NCBI RefSeq assembly: GCF_036711975.1
Contig: NC_091966.1
Location: 5,649,501 to 5,713,500, forward strand
Direction: 5' to 3'
Source of the DNA: Onthophagus taurus
Taxonomy: Eukaryota; Arthropoda; Insecta; Coleoptera; Scarabaeidae
Length of the DNA stretch: 64,000 nt
In this document: in pieces, positions 1 through 13,028 of the stretch
How the letters are laid out: every line of letters begins with the position of its first letter
How positions within the stretch are numbered: position 1 is the first letter of the stretch
The notes under the pieces: model-generated
Database searches by the model: none
What the model was told of the DNA's origin: nothing
Seen by the model: only the letters and a program-made list of their open reading frames with translations
Position numbers and translations under genes: made by a program

Positions 1-1690
1 AATTCTTTAAGGACGTCAAACAGTTGCTCTATTGCAGGAAGCTATTATGTCATAATACATTCCTTCCAAATATTTTTAAATTCTTCGATGTCACCAATTT
101 TTTGACCTTCGTGTGTCTGTGTGGCGAGGCTTAAAATTCCTGTCTGTGCATTTCTTATAAAGTAGTTCAAAACATGTTATCCCTGCATTATTTGTTGAAC
201 CTCGGTTTTGCTTTTCTTTTCTTTTTGTTGCCACTTTCCAGATTTTTTTGGTAGTAGTGATTGTAGCTGCTTTAATTCAATTCTGTATCAATTCTATTCC
301 AGGTTGTGCAATAATAGATGCTAACTATTAGCATTTGCTTTGTTCTGGGAGTACTGGTTAACGATACCAAGTCATCTATTATTCCTTCAAACATCTTGTC
401 ATTGAATGACAAAGCATTTATTTCAAATGTATCTGTAATGAATCGTCTACATTCTTCAATGCATTACCGTAAAGGTGGCAAATAATAAAGTAAAGGTGGT
501 TCAATAATATAGCACATGAACTTCACGTTTTAACGCGTTCTGATTGTTTTGTGGTTAACCATACGTAATCTTTCGAAAAGTGATAGTTTTTTAGCAAAAA
601 TCGACGAAAGATATTAGAGAGGATAATCAAGACATCCTCAAGAAATGTTTAAGTTAATCATATTATTATTTTTGATTATAGAGGCTGCTGGATGGATTAG
701 ATTATGCTGCTTCTTTAAGTGATTGCTGATCTGATTCTTTCCTGTTATGGAGGCGTAATGTCTATAAGATTTGTTTGGATTTTTAATCATTAATATTATC
801 AGTTATGGTAGCAGCTTTGCTTGGACATTTACATTTCCCGAAATCAAGAGTCCAGGATGATATTTTCGGCATTGTTAAGTTAATGTTCTGCCAAAATAAC
901 AGCATTCAATTTCTTATGAAAGCATCTACAGTCTTTTATGGAGCAAATTAAATATTTGGGGAACGAATTTTGCATTCACTAATCGCAGTCTTTAAGATCA
1001 ACTCTTTTGATCTTTTAATTAACGCATTCCATGATTACTTTTTTAGCCATATTGCTATGTTGTAGTCGCCCAGACCACGCTAATCTTCTATTTGAGGTTC
1101 AGAAAAACTACTTTTGTGTAATTGTCAGCTATTATTACATTATTTCGTTTGTTAACATTTCCAAATATCTATTATCAGTTAAATTAGTTAATCCAATCAA
1201 ACCATACAAAAGATTAAAACCAAATCGAACCTGATTGACCAAATATAGTTTTCAATTAATGTCAAAAAATGATCGTATCAAAAGATGGATTCACAAGCTC
1301 GTTATGGTATATCAAGAGCATCTCGCAAAGCTTGTGCAGCTGAGAGTACAAACCAAATCGTGTTGAGAAAGTTACTTGGATGTGGCAAAGGCAGAGAATT
1401 CGCATATGATGTAATTGAACAGTTATGTCATATGTAGAATGAATCAAAAATTGTACATAAAGAAAGAGCTAACCAAGAAATAGAGATGTTATCTAATTGA
1501 TTGGTCTTTGTCATGCTACGTTTGGATGTAAAGGTTTAAAATCGTTTCTGCCAACTTTTGATTCATTGTCAGAAATGACAAATAGATAAGGTTTTGAAAC
1601 ACCAGACTTGGAATAACTAAGGAATATGTCAAATCGTCAGAATTAGGAATTGATAAATTTTTTTGAGAAATAATTTTTGAATACGGTTCT
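1..1690. other. AT-rich intergenic DNA, nothing recognised
   Basis: No open frame here resembles a known family and I see no tandem or terminal repeats. The open frames are short (at most 67 codons) and typical of chance in AT-rich DNA. The stretch 1260-1500 is slightly less AT-rich and could be an old transposon relic, but no family could be named. Confidence 0.4.
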
Positions 1691-1699
1691 GTATTAGAT

Positions 1700-2800
1700 C
1701 GCTATCGTTACGGGGTTTCTTGTGAAACACCTGGTCCATAGACGACGAGGTGTGTTCGAGTGAGAGAGGTAAAATCGTGAAAGGAGCAAGACAAAGAAGA
1801 AGGTTCCCGACGGCCGGTCTGGGTCATCCCGGGTCGGGAGACAGCTTGGCGACATGCAGTCGACGTTTGTAAACGTTGGTGGGGCCCTAACGCCCCGTGC
1901 ACGTCTTTACGAAGACGTAACCGACGACGCACACACGCACATACACGCCACTTTAAGTTTCCATCGAACGATGTAAAGTCTTCGGAAACCGTGCGCTTTT
2001 TACCCACCAAAATACGACACGGTTTCTTCTTTCGTCTTCGTTTCATTTCTTCGAAATACGAAACCCGAAAATCGAATCCGCGCTTTGTTTTCCATCCCGA
2101 GGGACCGTCGTAAATCACGTTACCCGAAGACCCAAACAATGTTTTTATTATATCTTTTTTTTTTAAAGAAAATACTTTTTTAGATTATTTACTTACACGT
2201 GTTTTAGTTTCGATTTAATTAAAATTTAAAGTATTATGTAAACTGTTAAAGATGAAAAAGTAATTATTAGTTCAATTAATTATTTTTTAAACGCGATAAA
2301 TAAGTAATTATAAAGACATTGCTACTAAATATAGAAAATAATCTAATAAATGTCTGTTTTGTAAACACCGTTGGAGGAATTGGCTTTAACTTTAAAGGGA
2401 AAAGTTGTTAACGACTTACTTGTAATTCTAGGGCGATTGCTTCTTGGCGGCATAAAAAGAAGGAGCAAAAAAAGAATAGTAGGGTCGGCGGCCACATTTC
2501 GTCGTCCGGAAGGCGTTCCTCAGGGTTTCATTTCAGACGGGAACTTTCACCGAATGCAAAATAAACAAAAATAAAAATCGAATTTCAAGCTACGGCTACG
2601 GTGGCGTAGCGCACGCGGGAGAAAATCGTTTTCGGGTTAGCTGCGCTTGGAGGCACGGGGCTTACTGGTGCGACCGTCAACGGGCGCCGTTTCTGAAACG
2701 CTCTCAGGTTCCCCCATTCCTCCGATACTCCTCCGATGATGGTCGGTTTAATAAATTGTGTTTGTGTGAGTATGTGTGATCGGGTCACACTATCGGGTCG
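1700..2800. other. CpG-rich unique segment, possible leader exon or regulatory DNA
   Basis: Two blocks (about 1700-2140 and 2400-2800) are clearly richer in G+C and CpG than their surroundings. The first holds a 143-codon open frame on the - strand (1708-2139), rich in Arg and Ser and of low complexity, which I do not recognise. In such base composition stop codons are rarer, so the frame may be chance. No repeat structure is seen. A 5' leader exon or regulatory DNA is possible; coding function is unproven. Confidence 0.3.
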
Positions 2801-3540
2801 ACGATGCTAATTGTTATCGAACGTTCGTTTTCTTAAACATTTAAACACTTCATCATCATCTTTTCACCTTTATTTGGAATTAAACGAGTGGTGATTACTC
2901 AAAAACTAAAATGATATGTTATTCATCAAAACTGTTTATAATAAACGATAAAGATGACTATTTTCTTGGTACAAAACAAAACGGAAGATTACACAGCAAA
3001 CCACAAATTTCACCACAACTTGCTTTAATAAAACCTATGTATAAATTAAATTTTAGAACTTCTCTAACAAAATACATAATTGATTATTAAAATGTAAGGA
3101 ATGGAAAAAAACATGAAAAAGCCATAATTCTCTACAGTCACTAAATCTTAATCTCGATATAATACGATGTACATACAACAACTACTAGAAGATCTAGAAG
3201 ATCCTACATCACTCTTCGATCAATGTCTAAGTTGTCCTTGATTTAGACTCAACTAACGACTTCTTAACTCAACGGGGACCAAGCTGTGCGCACCAGGCAG
3301 ATATCAAAATCCGGCTAGCCATTAACAGGTGTAAAGTTCACCATAAACAAAATCAACTATAAGGACGAGATTCCTAAGGTGTCTATCTCACCTACTAAGG
3401 ATGATTTTATCATTAACTACTACTGCCTCGACCAACAACGCTTTCAATTGACCATTGAAGTAGGATCTATTAGAATTTCACCATTTCGATGGTCTACTAG
3501 GAAAAGACCATCATTGCTATTCAGAGCTGTTACAAGTACA
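2800..3540. other. AT-rich spacer, nothing recognised
   Basis: No recognisable gene, repeat or terminal structure is visible between the CpG-rich block and the repeat block that begins near 3540. Confidence 0.4.
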
Positions 3541-5345
3541 AAGGAAAAGTACTCCCAGTAACCAATACAAGTTGCGCTATAAATTATTTTTACTCCAAGT
3601 AGTAAGTAACAAGTATTTTTAAAAAATACTTGGAGTAATAAGTAATTTTACTTGAAACTAATATTTCAAGTATCCAGTACAAAGTAATTACAACCCTTCA
3701 ATGTACATATATCTTGTATTTTTAAATAATTCTCCTGTACTGAGTAAGCACACGCGGTGGAACTTGAAGCTTATCATTTTCCAGAAATGTCTACACATAT
3801 TTCGATTTTTATAAGGTCTTGCAAAATTTCCCAAATATATCAAGAGATTTTGCAACAATTTCCTAAAATGTTCAGAAGACATCCTGTTATTTCTGAGTGA
3901 ATCGAAAGCTTTTAAAGGAGTTTTACAGAAATTGTACGAATTTCCAAGAATATCCAAGAAAAAACGATATCCATTAATAATATCTAGGATTTTAACGATT
4001 CTCAAATTTTCCCATAATATTTTCAAAGATACCGTCCAGATTTCTCAGGATTTTTGAGGAATCCAAAGAGTTTCCAGAGATTTTTATAGATATTCAGGTT
4101 TTAATAGGTTTTATGAAAATTTCCAAATACATTCAAGGTTTTGTAGCAATTTCCTAAAATTTTCAAAGATAACCAAATATTTCTAGAGATTTCAAGGAAT
4201 ATCCACAGATTTACAAATTTCTTAGGATTTTTGAATGTATCCAAGGTTTTTGAATAATTTTTAGAAAAATTAGAAGGATTTCCAAGGATATCAAATGATT
4301 ATTACGAATGTCCAGGACTTTTAATTCTTCCCAGACACTTACGTATACATTTTTTTATTTCCAGAAGATTTCCAAAAGATTTGAACGGATTTTCAAGTAT
4401 ACCATAAAGATTTCTCATAATAGGTACCTAAGGTTATCTAGGATTTTGCAGAGATTTTTACAGAATTTCAAGTTTTTAGAAGATTTTATATTAATGTCCA
4501 ACCGTATCTAGGGATTTTGAAACGATTTCCAAACATTTTTATATTCTACTAGGTATTTCTAAAAATTTTAATGAATTTAGACACATTTTCAAAGCTATCC
4601 ATCGATTTTACGGATATCTTAGGATTTTTGGGTATATCCAAGGTTTTTGAATGATTTTTTAGAAAAATTAGAAGGATTTCCAAGGATATCCAATGATTAT
4701 TACGAATGACCAGGACTTTTAATTCTTCCCAGACACTTATGTATGCATTTTTTAGTAATTCTAGGAGATTTACAAAAGATTTCAACGCATTTTCAAGTAT
4801 ACCATAAACATTTCTCATAATAGCTAAGGTTATCTAGGATTTTGCAGAGATTTCTACAGAATTTCAAGTTTTTAGAAGATTTTATCGGAATTTCCAAACT
4901 TATCTAGGGATTTTGAAACGATATCCAAAAATTGTTATAAGTATACAACTAGGTATTTCTAAAAATTATAAGGAATTTAGACACATTTTCAAAGATATCC
5001 ATCGATTTTTACGGATATCTAAAGATTTTGGTAGTATTTCCAGAAGATTTCAACCATACTATGAAGATTTCATAAAATTCCTAAGATTATCTAGGATTTT
5101 GAAGAAAACTTGTTATTTTACTTACTTACTATTGTAAGTACTGGAAGTAGATAAACTACTTGGAGTAAACAAATAGTTCTTCAAGTACTTCTTAAGTTAA
5201 ACAAGTACCAAGTATCCAGTACATTTTAAGCTAAATACTGAAAGTACAAGTATTAAGTACCTACAATTTGAAAGTACTGGCAGTAAACTACTTAAAGTAA
5301 AAAAGTACTGAATACTTTACTTGCAGTACATTTTTACTGCTCGTA
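3540..5345. mobile_element. Nonautonomous DNA-element-like block with an internal degenerate array
   Basis: Both ends are packed with copies of AAGTAC/GTACTT and AAGTATTTTTA-like words: left about 3540-3690, right about 5105-5340. This resembles the subterminal repeats of hAT-type elements. Between them (3720-5110) lies a degenerate array of roughly 25-35 bp units, with recurring words such as TTTCCAAGGATATCC and AGGATTTTTG. One longer stretch is repeated: about 4255-4410 closely matches 4640-4800. No transposase frame is present. The family assignment is inference from the ends; no target duplication could be fixed. Confidence 0.5.
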
Positions 5346-5399
5346 GCTCAATTCTGTTGCTATTAAAGTAAAATGCAAATAAACTAGAAATGTATTCTA

Positions 5400-6070
5400 G
5401 TAACCAAGAAAGATGGGTATGTTGAATATGGTGAATATACCATATTCTGACATTGAAAGGCACAAAGAAACAAAAGTCCTTTTTATGACAGTATTCAGTG
5501 TTTCATGGACTTCGGTTGATATTGAGTATGGGGAATAATGATATTGAGAGATGCTGTTAAGTTCAATTCGGAGGAAAATGATGAGGAAGACTACTTTGAA
5601 ACGTGTAAAGTCTTAAAGAGTATCATTCAAGATGGTGGAAAAAGTCAGAGAAATATTGAAATATACTAAGGGCGAGATCATGAAGTAACAGAACCGATGT
5701 TCATAGAGACCAAAGATAGATGATATTGACATTATTTGAGAATAAAGTTGAGTGAGATTAGATACTCTGTTGAGCGTTATCAGACCACTACATTAAAGGA
5801 TGTTCAGGACCATATCGGGGATTCTCCAAGAAAACATTGAGTATTGTGTGGGAAATATGTTGTACAGGACAATTTTGAGATTTGCTAGGAACAATATTGA
5901 GGGATGTCCAGGTGATGTTGAAGGTTATATAATAAAAAAATATAATATTGTATAATATTAAAAGAAAACCAGGACAACCACAGATATATGTGATAATGTT
6001 GAATATAGTCAGAGACAATACTAATGTATGTTTGCGACTATGTTGAGGTGTGCTAAAAATTATATTGAAG
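5400..6070. repeat. Degenerate short-period array, family B (- orientation)
   Basis: Recurring words such as GATATTGAG, GATGTTGAA and TGTCCAGGT at irregular spacing of about 25-35 bp make this cryptically simple DNA. Read on the - strand it gives CCTCAATAT, CTCAACAT and similar words, the same vocabulary as the large array at 49.9-53.6 kb, which lies in the opposite orientation. No coding potential. Confidence 0.5.
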
Positions 6071-6089
6071 CGTATTCGGGATAAGTTGA

Positions 6090-6955
6090 AACAGCAACAA
6101 ATTCATCCAATTTTCATATTTTCGTATTTTTCTCGTTATTGACGCATCTGTCAGTAAAAGTGAAAGAGAGCAATATTGCTAAGAATAAAATTTGCTACAA
6201 CTTTTACTCTAAAAGTTTTCTTGTAACATGTTTTGAATCCTTGGTGTCACCATTACCAACATGTAAAACAACAAAATTCCTCCAATTTTCATATTTTCGA
6301 ATTTTTCTCGATATTGACGGATTTGAGACCAAAAGTGCAAAAGAGCAATATTGTTAAGTATAAAATTAGCTACAACTTTTACTCTAAAAGTTTTCTTGTA
6401 ATATGCTCTGAATCCTTGGTGTCACCATTACCAACTTGTAAAACAACAAAATTAATGCAATTTTCATATTTTCGAATTTTTCTCGATATTGACGGATCTG
6501 AGAGCAAAAGTGCAAAAGAGCAATATTGTTAAGAATAAAATTTGCTACAACTTTTACTCTAAAAGTCTTTTTGTAATATGCACCGATTCTCGAGTGTTAT
6601 CATTAATAATTTGTAAAACAACAAAATTCATAAAATTTTCATATTTTTCTGGATGTCTATGTATCTGAGAGCAAAAGTGCAATATTGTTAACTATAAAAT
6701 TTGCTACAACTTTTGCTCTAAAAGTTCTTTTGTAATATGCTCCGATACCTACAACACCTACAACAAATTTCATAACATTGTCATATTTTCGTATTTTTCT
6801 GGATGTCTATACATCTAAGAGCAAAAGGGCAAAAAAACAATATTGTTAAGTATAAAATTTGTTACAACTTTTACTCTAAAAGTTGATACCATTAGCAACT
6901 TGTAAAACAACAAATTTATCAAATTTTCATATTTTTTACAAATTTACTGATACTC
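6090..6955 (+). repeat. Tandem satellite, ~175/159-bp units
   Basis: The word ACAACTTTTACTCTAAAAGT and its flanks recur with anchor positions 6201, 6376, 6551, 6710 and 6868. The spacings are 175, 175, 159 and 158 bp, with a partial unit at each edge. Units share the order CTACAACTTTT, ACCAACATGTAAAACAAC, TTTTCATATTTTCG, GAGCAATATTGTTAAG. The 3' units carry deletions. Open frames across this stretch come from the repeat and are not genes. Confidence 0.85.
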
Positions 6956-6959
6956 AGAA

Positions 6960-7860
6960 AAAGGCTCAATGCTTTGGCACATTACATTCACCAATATCAA
7001 ATGTTTTTTAAATAACTTTCATTCATTTTGTAAATTAACATAATTAAAAGCAAATCTTATCACACAACCACTTCAATCTTCACCAAATTTGAAAATCTTT
7101 TCAACATTAAAATTTCTGCATTGATTATACAAATATAAGATTGAAATTTTAATCAGAGTCGAAACCTGTTATGACATCATCGACGCAAAAGTGTCTTTTG
7201 ATTTACAACGAAGCTTCTATATTTAAAGAAGAAACTTTAAACACAACCATGTTTAAAAATTTATTTTTAAAACACTCAGTATGTATATGATCAGAGTCAG
7301 TTATAAAAAAAATGTGAAGGGTGCCGCTGTAATGAGGAAATAACAGACCGGCGATGCAAATAAGCAATAGCATTATTATCGTGAACGGGCCGCCGCTGCA
7401 CGGTTCCTATTAGCACGAAGAATCATTTTGCAACGGTTAACCAGACTCGCTTCAAACCTACATTGTTAGACTTGAAAATCATTATTTAAACCAATAAGTT
7501 AGTGGATACGCGTTAATTTGTTGCATTTCTTCTATTAATTAATGTTAAAACATGTATGTAACTGTGTCGTAGGTTTTATAATGTGATAATCAATCGAATC
7601 GACCCTTTTTTGTACTCTCTAGTAATGGCGTTCACTTTTTATATCAAGGTTCTTATAACAACAATTACAACTAACAACAGGTGGTTTTCTAATAAATTTA
7701 TTTTTTTATGCAAAATAATATTTCTGGAAGAGTACTTCGAGTTAGAGAAAAATTAGTTGAATTTCAGCTCTAAAGAAAAAAATTAAAAATGTACTTTTCT
7801 AATACGTGAATATATTTAACCTTTCAAATACTTAAATAAAAATAAGCAACAATCTAGCGT
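6960..7860. other. Unique AT-rich spacer with a GC-richer core
   Basis: Mostly featureless. The core at about 7315-7460 is GC-richer and holds an octamer-like ATGCAAAT (7354-7361) and the word GGGCCGCCGCTGCACGG. It looks like unique, possibly constrained noncoding DNA, but only cross-species alignment could show that. Confidence 0.3.
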
Positions 7861-8215
7861 TGAATAACAATTAAAACCAGACCTAACACTAGACCTAGAA
7901 CTAGAAACATTCGGGTTAGCCGAAACTTTCTAGTTCTAGGTCTAGTGTTAGTTCTAGTTTTACACTACCACTGTTACTAACACTAGCATTAGAACTAACA
8001 CTAAACCTAGAACTAGAAACATTCGGGTTTAGCCGTACGTCTCTTAAGACGGCTAAACCCGAATAATTCTAGTTCTAGGATTAGTGTTAGTTCTACTATT
8101 AGTTCAATAAAAATAAACAACAATCTAGTACTGAATAGCATCTAAAACTAGAACTAACAACATTAGACCTAGAACTAGAAACATTTGGGTTTAGCCGTAC
8201 GTCTCTCAAGATGGC
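7860..8215. repeat. Palindromic hexamer/hairpin modules (three partial copies)
   Basis: Each module has an arm of degenerate TTCTAG-type hexamers (seen as CTAGAACTAACACTAGACC), then ATTCGGGTTTAGCCG, a loop containing ACGTCTCTTAAGA, and the inverse of both. The copy at about 7985-8105 is complete. The copy at 7866-7965 lacks the central loop, and the one at 8143-8215 is a left half only. The same module recurs at 26235-26485 and in parts at 10262-10310 and 13853-13990. Confidence 0.7.
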
Positions 8216-9240
8216 TATGAAGATGAATATGAGAATAATTGGAAATATAGAAGTTCAAATTAGGGGATTTTCACTGTATGTATAATAATTTTGTGGTTAT
8301 TATAAAGGAAATTTGTGGAAAATCCAAAAATATCATGAATATTTTTTGTGGTTAATTTATTTACGTCGTCGGTGGTTTTAAAAAAAGAAATAAAAAGTTT
8401 CTTTTAGAAATTTTGAAGCAGTAAATTACCGCATAATATAAACAAGAGTCATCCTAAGACGCAAGATCACTGGCGTGGCGCCTAAACCGCGTTTAAAAAA
8501 ATAATCAAACGATTAATCTGGCCATGTGTATATTAAACACATTAAGTTTTACTTTTGCTGAAGTTCGCATCGGTCGCGGCTTGAAAATAATTCATAACAA
8601 AAAACGTTCTCTCTAAATGACCTCGGGGACGTCGCCGGGTAACATTTTTCGACACCCAAACCGATCTAATAACAAATAAAACAGTGCGAAAAAAAATTTT
8701 AAAAAAATATATATTCAGGATTTAGATAAGAAGCTTTAGTTTGAATCTTTTTTCGTTAGTTTCTTTCTCGATAAAACTTGTTAGTAGAGTCGTTTAATAG
8801 GGTTGGTGTGTGTAGATGACGGACGTTTCCAGACGCCTCTTCTTCTTCTGTTGGTCTGAAGCTCGTTTCGACTTAATGCGGGGTTTCCTCATTTGAATAC
8901 GGTGGCGTAAAATAAAATGGGAATGTGGGCGGACCGGTCAACACTCGAACCAAACCGTTTCCAACCTCCTCCGCGCGAATTTAATTCATAAATTAATTCC
9001 TATAAAAATAGCTTCTAAATAGTGTGTTGAAAAAAAACGTCGGCGCGGCGTCGTTTTAAATTGGTAATTAAAAAAGATCGATCCCAATCGTTATTTTTTC
9101 TATGACGTCAATCAATTAATATCTATAAACGTTTTTAATCGCTTTTATGAATTGATTTATACCCATTTTTACTGCTAAAATAAGTCGTGTTAAATTTCAG
9201 TTAATTTCAACAACTTACATTACATTTTAAATCAAATAAA
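8215..9240. other. Spacer with CpG-richer unique DNA
   Basis: Segments near 8460-8660 and 8800-9060 are CpG-rich for this window and free of repeats. No frame resembles a known protein. Possibly regulatory; otherwise nothing is visible. Confidence 0.3.
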
Positions 9241-9243
9241 AAA

Positions 9244-11145
9244 AGTTTGTAGAACTGTATATCTATAAATAAGGTTATGACTTAGTAAATTTCGTAAATT
9301 GTTGCTTTTTAAGTTAATTAGATAATTTTGAAATATTATAAAATATGGTAAAATATAGAAATCTGTAATTTAGTATAAATGACTTACATTACACTTTAAA
9401 TTTCTAAATTTATTCACTTTAATCTTAAATAAAAAATTTTTGCAGAACTATGTATAACTATAAATAAGCTTACTACTTAGTAAATTTCATAAATTGTTGC
9501 TTTTTAACTTAATTAGATGATTTGTGAAATCTTAAGAAACATGGTAAAATACAGGAATCTGTAATTTAGTTTAAATAGCTTATATTACACAAGGTCCGTT
9601 GAGTATTGGTTATAAGGTAATCTCATTTGAATGGTTTTTTTAATAAAGAATACATCATAAAAGAACACCATGAAGTTGTCCATTTGTCTATTATATGGTA
9701 ACTAACTTCAGATTTAAAATGTCAACCTCAATTTTGACATATTTGTAATCTTCATTAAAAATCCTTTAAAATAAGTACAAACACGACATATTTATCTTCA
9801 ATATTAATGAAGTTATGGTCAACTTCCGGTTAGAAATGTCAAAGTCAATTTTGACATATTTGTAATTGTCGTGAATGATACATTTAATTCCAATGTTAGT
9901 CGAGATATAAGCAACTTCCAGTTTGAAATATGAATGTCATTTTGACAAATTCTTAATTTTGCTATATTTTTATTACACCGTTTAATTGTAAGTAGAAAAA
10001 TAGGTTGACTTTGATAAAAGTTATTGGTACCTAACCTTTTTCGTTTTCGAGTTATTTTGGATTACTCTTCAGATGCTGTCAAATAGATTGTCATTTGTTG
10101 TACATCTTATACAGAATGGTCAAAAATTGAATTACTGTTTCTCCATATTCAATGGCGAGAAAGTCGAAAATTTTAAATGGATGGCCCCATATATTTTTAG
10201 CCTGTCAGAAAAGGAATTTAACACTCTACAAATTATCTATAAACATTCCTCTAAGACGCCCGGCTAAACATAAAACTTTCTAGTTCTAGGTCTAATGTTA
10301 GTTCTAGTTTTGTTATTTAACCCTAAATTCTTGTACATTTTAATTTATCTAAAAAAAATTTTTTTTTCATTTAATCCACTTACCTTGCTTATAATTTCAT
10401 CCATTTACCCATTTTGAATTAAATACAACCTTTAAATCCAATTCATTATGTGTTTTTCATTAAAAAAACTTAAATTCAACGTCAATTTTGATAAGAAACT
10501 GCAATATTTGGATCTTAATCACCATGGTAACCGAGTCAAGTTGGATAACCTTAAAATAATAAAATTTTATTTCGATCTTTTTATCAATTCTAACCTAATT
10601 TTTATTAATTTTAAAACAATTCGAATTCTTTACGATTATCTCGCATTTTGTTTTAATATCTTTATATTTTTGTGTATTGCTTCTTAAGTGAAATACACTG
10701 TATAAATAAAAACATAGAAATATGAATTCTTCCAATGACGTCACAGCAAGGCCTTTGCGGGGGGGATACGTTCATAACAACAGCGTTTATGGGGTGTTTC
10801 TCAAAAAAATGTTTGTAGAACTATGTATAACTATAAATAAGCTTATTACTTTGTAAATTTCATAAATTGTTACTTTTTAACTTAATTAGATAATTTTGAA
10901 ATCTTATGAAATATGGTTAAATACAGGAGTCTCTAATTTAGTGTCAGTAAAAAGCCATCTTATATTACATTTCAAATTTATAAACATATTCACTTCAATC
11001 ATAAATAAAAAATGTTTGTAGAACTATGTATAACTATAAATAAGCTTATTACTTTACAAATTTAATAAATTACTTTTAACTTAATTAAATTATTTGTGAA
11101 ATCTTATGAAATATGATATAATACAGGGTTCTGTAATTTTTCGTT
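9244..11145 (+). repeat. ~195-bp tandem satellite split by a transposon
   Basis: Units start near AGAACTATGTATAACTATAA at 9251, 9444, 10817 and 11020, giving spacings of 193 bp (left pair) and 203 bp (right pair). They share TAAATTTCATAAATTGTT, TTAACTTAATTAGAT and CAGGAATCTGTAATTTAG. The array is interrupted between about 9590 and 10805 by the left copy of the inverted element. About 40 bp of the unit seem to be lost at the junction. Confidence 0.8.
9590..10800 (+). mobile_element. Nonautonomous element, left copy (inverted relative to right copy)
   Basis: It begins with AAGGTCCGTTGAGTA and runs into repeats of TCAATTTTGACATATTTGTA (9719, 9836 and a weaker copy near 9930), then a hexamer block (10262-10310), then GGTAACCGAGTCAAGTTGG, and ends near GGGGGATACGTTCATAAC. 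The sequence from about 9690 onward reappears in reverse complement at 14714-13085. The opposite terminal repeat seems absent from this copy. Short frames inside (10073-10267, 10448-10687) resemble no known protein. Confidence 0.7.
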
Positions 11146-11301
11146 GACAATCTTTGACATATTCCTTAAAGAAAGAGGTTATTTCACGAAAACATTAAAA
11201 GAAAATCGTTTTATATAGTTTTGATTGATGTTATTTTTACCTAAAACAGTTTATAAAGTAGTCTTTTTTGCTTACTAAACGTTAGAAATAAATAAAAAAC
11301 G

Positions 11302-12727
11302 ATGCAGAACAGTGCTCGTGATAATAATCATCCGGGTCATTCCATGTTGATGAGCACACGGGAAAAAGAGAAATATATCGAAAATTTTAATTTTCCTTAT
11401 TGTGACGACTCCGTTAAATACGAAAAAGTAACGAAAATCGGTCAAGGGACGTTTGGGTAAAATGCATTTGTATTTATAATTCATTCCAATGTTGTAATAA
11501 TGATGTTTTTATTTTAGTGAAGTGTTCAAAGCGAGAGATAAAAGTAATGTAAAAAAGTTTGTAGCCTTAAAAAAGGTGTTAATGGATAATGAAAAGGAAG
11601 GGGTAAAATTCTATTATAATTGTTAGAATTAATTGTTTTAATGTTTTTTTGGTTTAATGTAGTTTCCAATAACAGCTTTACGTGAAATTAGGATATTACA
11701 ACTTTTAAAACACGAGAATGTGGTTAATTTAATAGAAATATGTAAAACAAAGGCGTCTCAAGTAAATCGATATAGATCGACGTTTTATTTAGTGTTTGAT
11801 TTTTGCGAACATGACTTGGCTGGGTTATTATCTAACGTTAATGTTAAATTTAGTTTAGGGGAAATTAAAAAAGTTATGCAACAATTATTAAATGGTTTAT
11901 ACTACATACATAGCAATAAAATACTTCATAGAGACATGAAAGCTGCAAATGTTCTTATTACGAAAAACGGTGTTTTAAAATTAGCCGATTTTGGATTGGC
12001 TAGAGCATTTAGTGTTAGTAAACTTGGGGTACCAAATAGGTATAAATAATAATATCATAAAGGATTAATTTATTCAGTGATTTTATTATTATTGTTGCAG
12101 ATTTACGAATCGTGTAGTTACTTTATGGTATAGGCCCCCAGAATTACTTTTAGGTGAAAGGAATTATGGTCCACCTGTTGATTTATGGGGTGCAGGATGT
12201 ATAATGGCTGAAATGTGGACTAGATCACCGATTATGCAAGGAAATAGTGAACAACAACAATTAATGTTTATTTGTCAACTTTGTGGATCAATTACACCGC
12301 AAGTCTGGCCTGGAGTTGAAAATTTAGAGTTGTATAAGAAAATGGAATTACCTCAACAACAAAAAAGAAAAGTAAATTGATTATTATTACAAATACGAAA
12401 TTTAGTTACTTTTTTTATTTTTAGGTTAAAGAAAGATTAAAATATTATTTAAAAGATCCGTACGCTTGTGATTTATTAGACAAATTATTAATATTGGATC
12501 CATCAAAACGAATAGATGCAGATGCAGCTTTAAATCACGACTTCTTTTGGTCGGATCCAATGCCTTGCGATTTAGGGAAAATGTTAGCTAATCACACTCA
12601 GAGTATGTTTGAATATTTGGCACCACCGAGAAGACCAAATAACATGCGTACTCATCACCAAATCCCTGGGGCCAGACCAACTACGTCAACCACACAAGAT
12701 AATGGATATCAAGACAGAGTTTTTTAA
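11302..12727 (+). CDS. Cdk9: Cyclin-dependent kinase 9 (P-TEFb catalytic subunit)
   Basis: Nuclear Ser/Thr kinase that, with cyclin T, phosphorylates the RNA polymerase II tail and pause factors to release paused polymerase. Exons inferred from GT-AG sites: 11302-11456, 11518-11602, 11663-12039, 12101-12371, 12425-12727, giving 396 residues (human 372). Seen directly: glycine loop GQGTFGEVF (47-55), ATP-binding Lys70 in VALKK, the PITALRE helix (82-88) that gave this kinase its old name, HRDMKAAN (HRD 169-171), DFGLARAF (DFG 189-191), and the T-loop Thr about residue 208 in TNRVVTLWYRPPELLLG. The C-terminus ends in DRVF, as the family does in ERVF. The start is the first ATG in frame, upstream of the conserved FPYCDD. 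Introns are 53-61 bp. The gene is complete and lies between two inverted element copies. AATAAA signals follow at about 12735 and 12785. Confidence 0.97.
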
Positions 12728-13028
12728 GTAAAATAAATTTAAAAAAATCGATTTTTTTGCATTTGAATTGAATTAAAACCCCAAAATAAATTTTCTTATA
12801 AGATAGTAATAAATAAAACTTAATAGATATAAACTTTATTAGGAGAAATTATTTAATTATACTCTATTTTTTAATTCGGAGAATTAAAATGAAAAGTCAC
12901 GTTTACACAGCGTAATTTTTCAAGCTTTTTTTTGGCGGGAGTTTTAAAACTACAGAGGATTTTAAGTAAACTGCAGTTACGAATTTACTTATTTGTTTAA
13001 ACATAATAAAAACCAGGGCGTACCAAAG
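12728..13028. other. Cdk9 3' flank
   Basis: AT-rich sequence with several AATAAA words (near 12735, 12785, 12810), suitable for Cdk9 polyadenylation. Nothing else is seen before the right element copy begins. Confidence 0.5.

Noticed and set aside
1708..2139. 143-codon - strand open frame as a gene
   Set aside because: Low-complexity Arg/Ser-rich translation in a CpG-rich block with no domain. Open frames are expected from this composition, so it was kept only as a CpG-rich segment.
6139..6532. Overlapping + strand frames as small proteins
   Set aside because: They fall entirely within the ~175-bp satellite and repeat with its period.
6090..6955. CRISPR-like array
   Set aside because: Unit length of 158-175 bp without short constant repeats and unique spacers, in eukaryotic DNA. 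It is an ordinary satellite.
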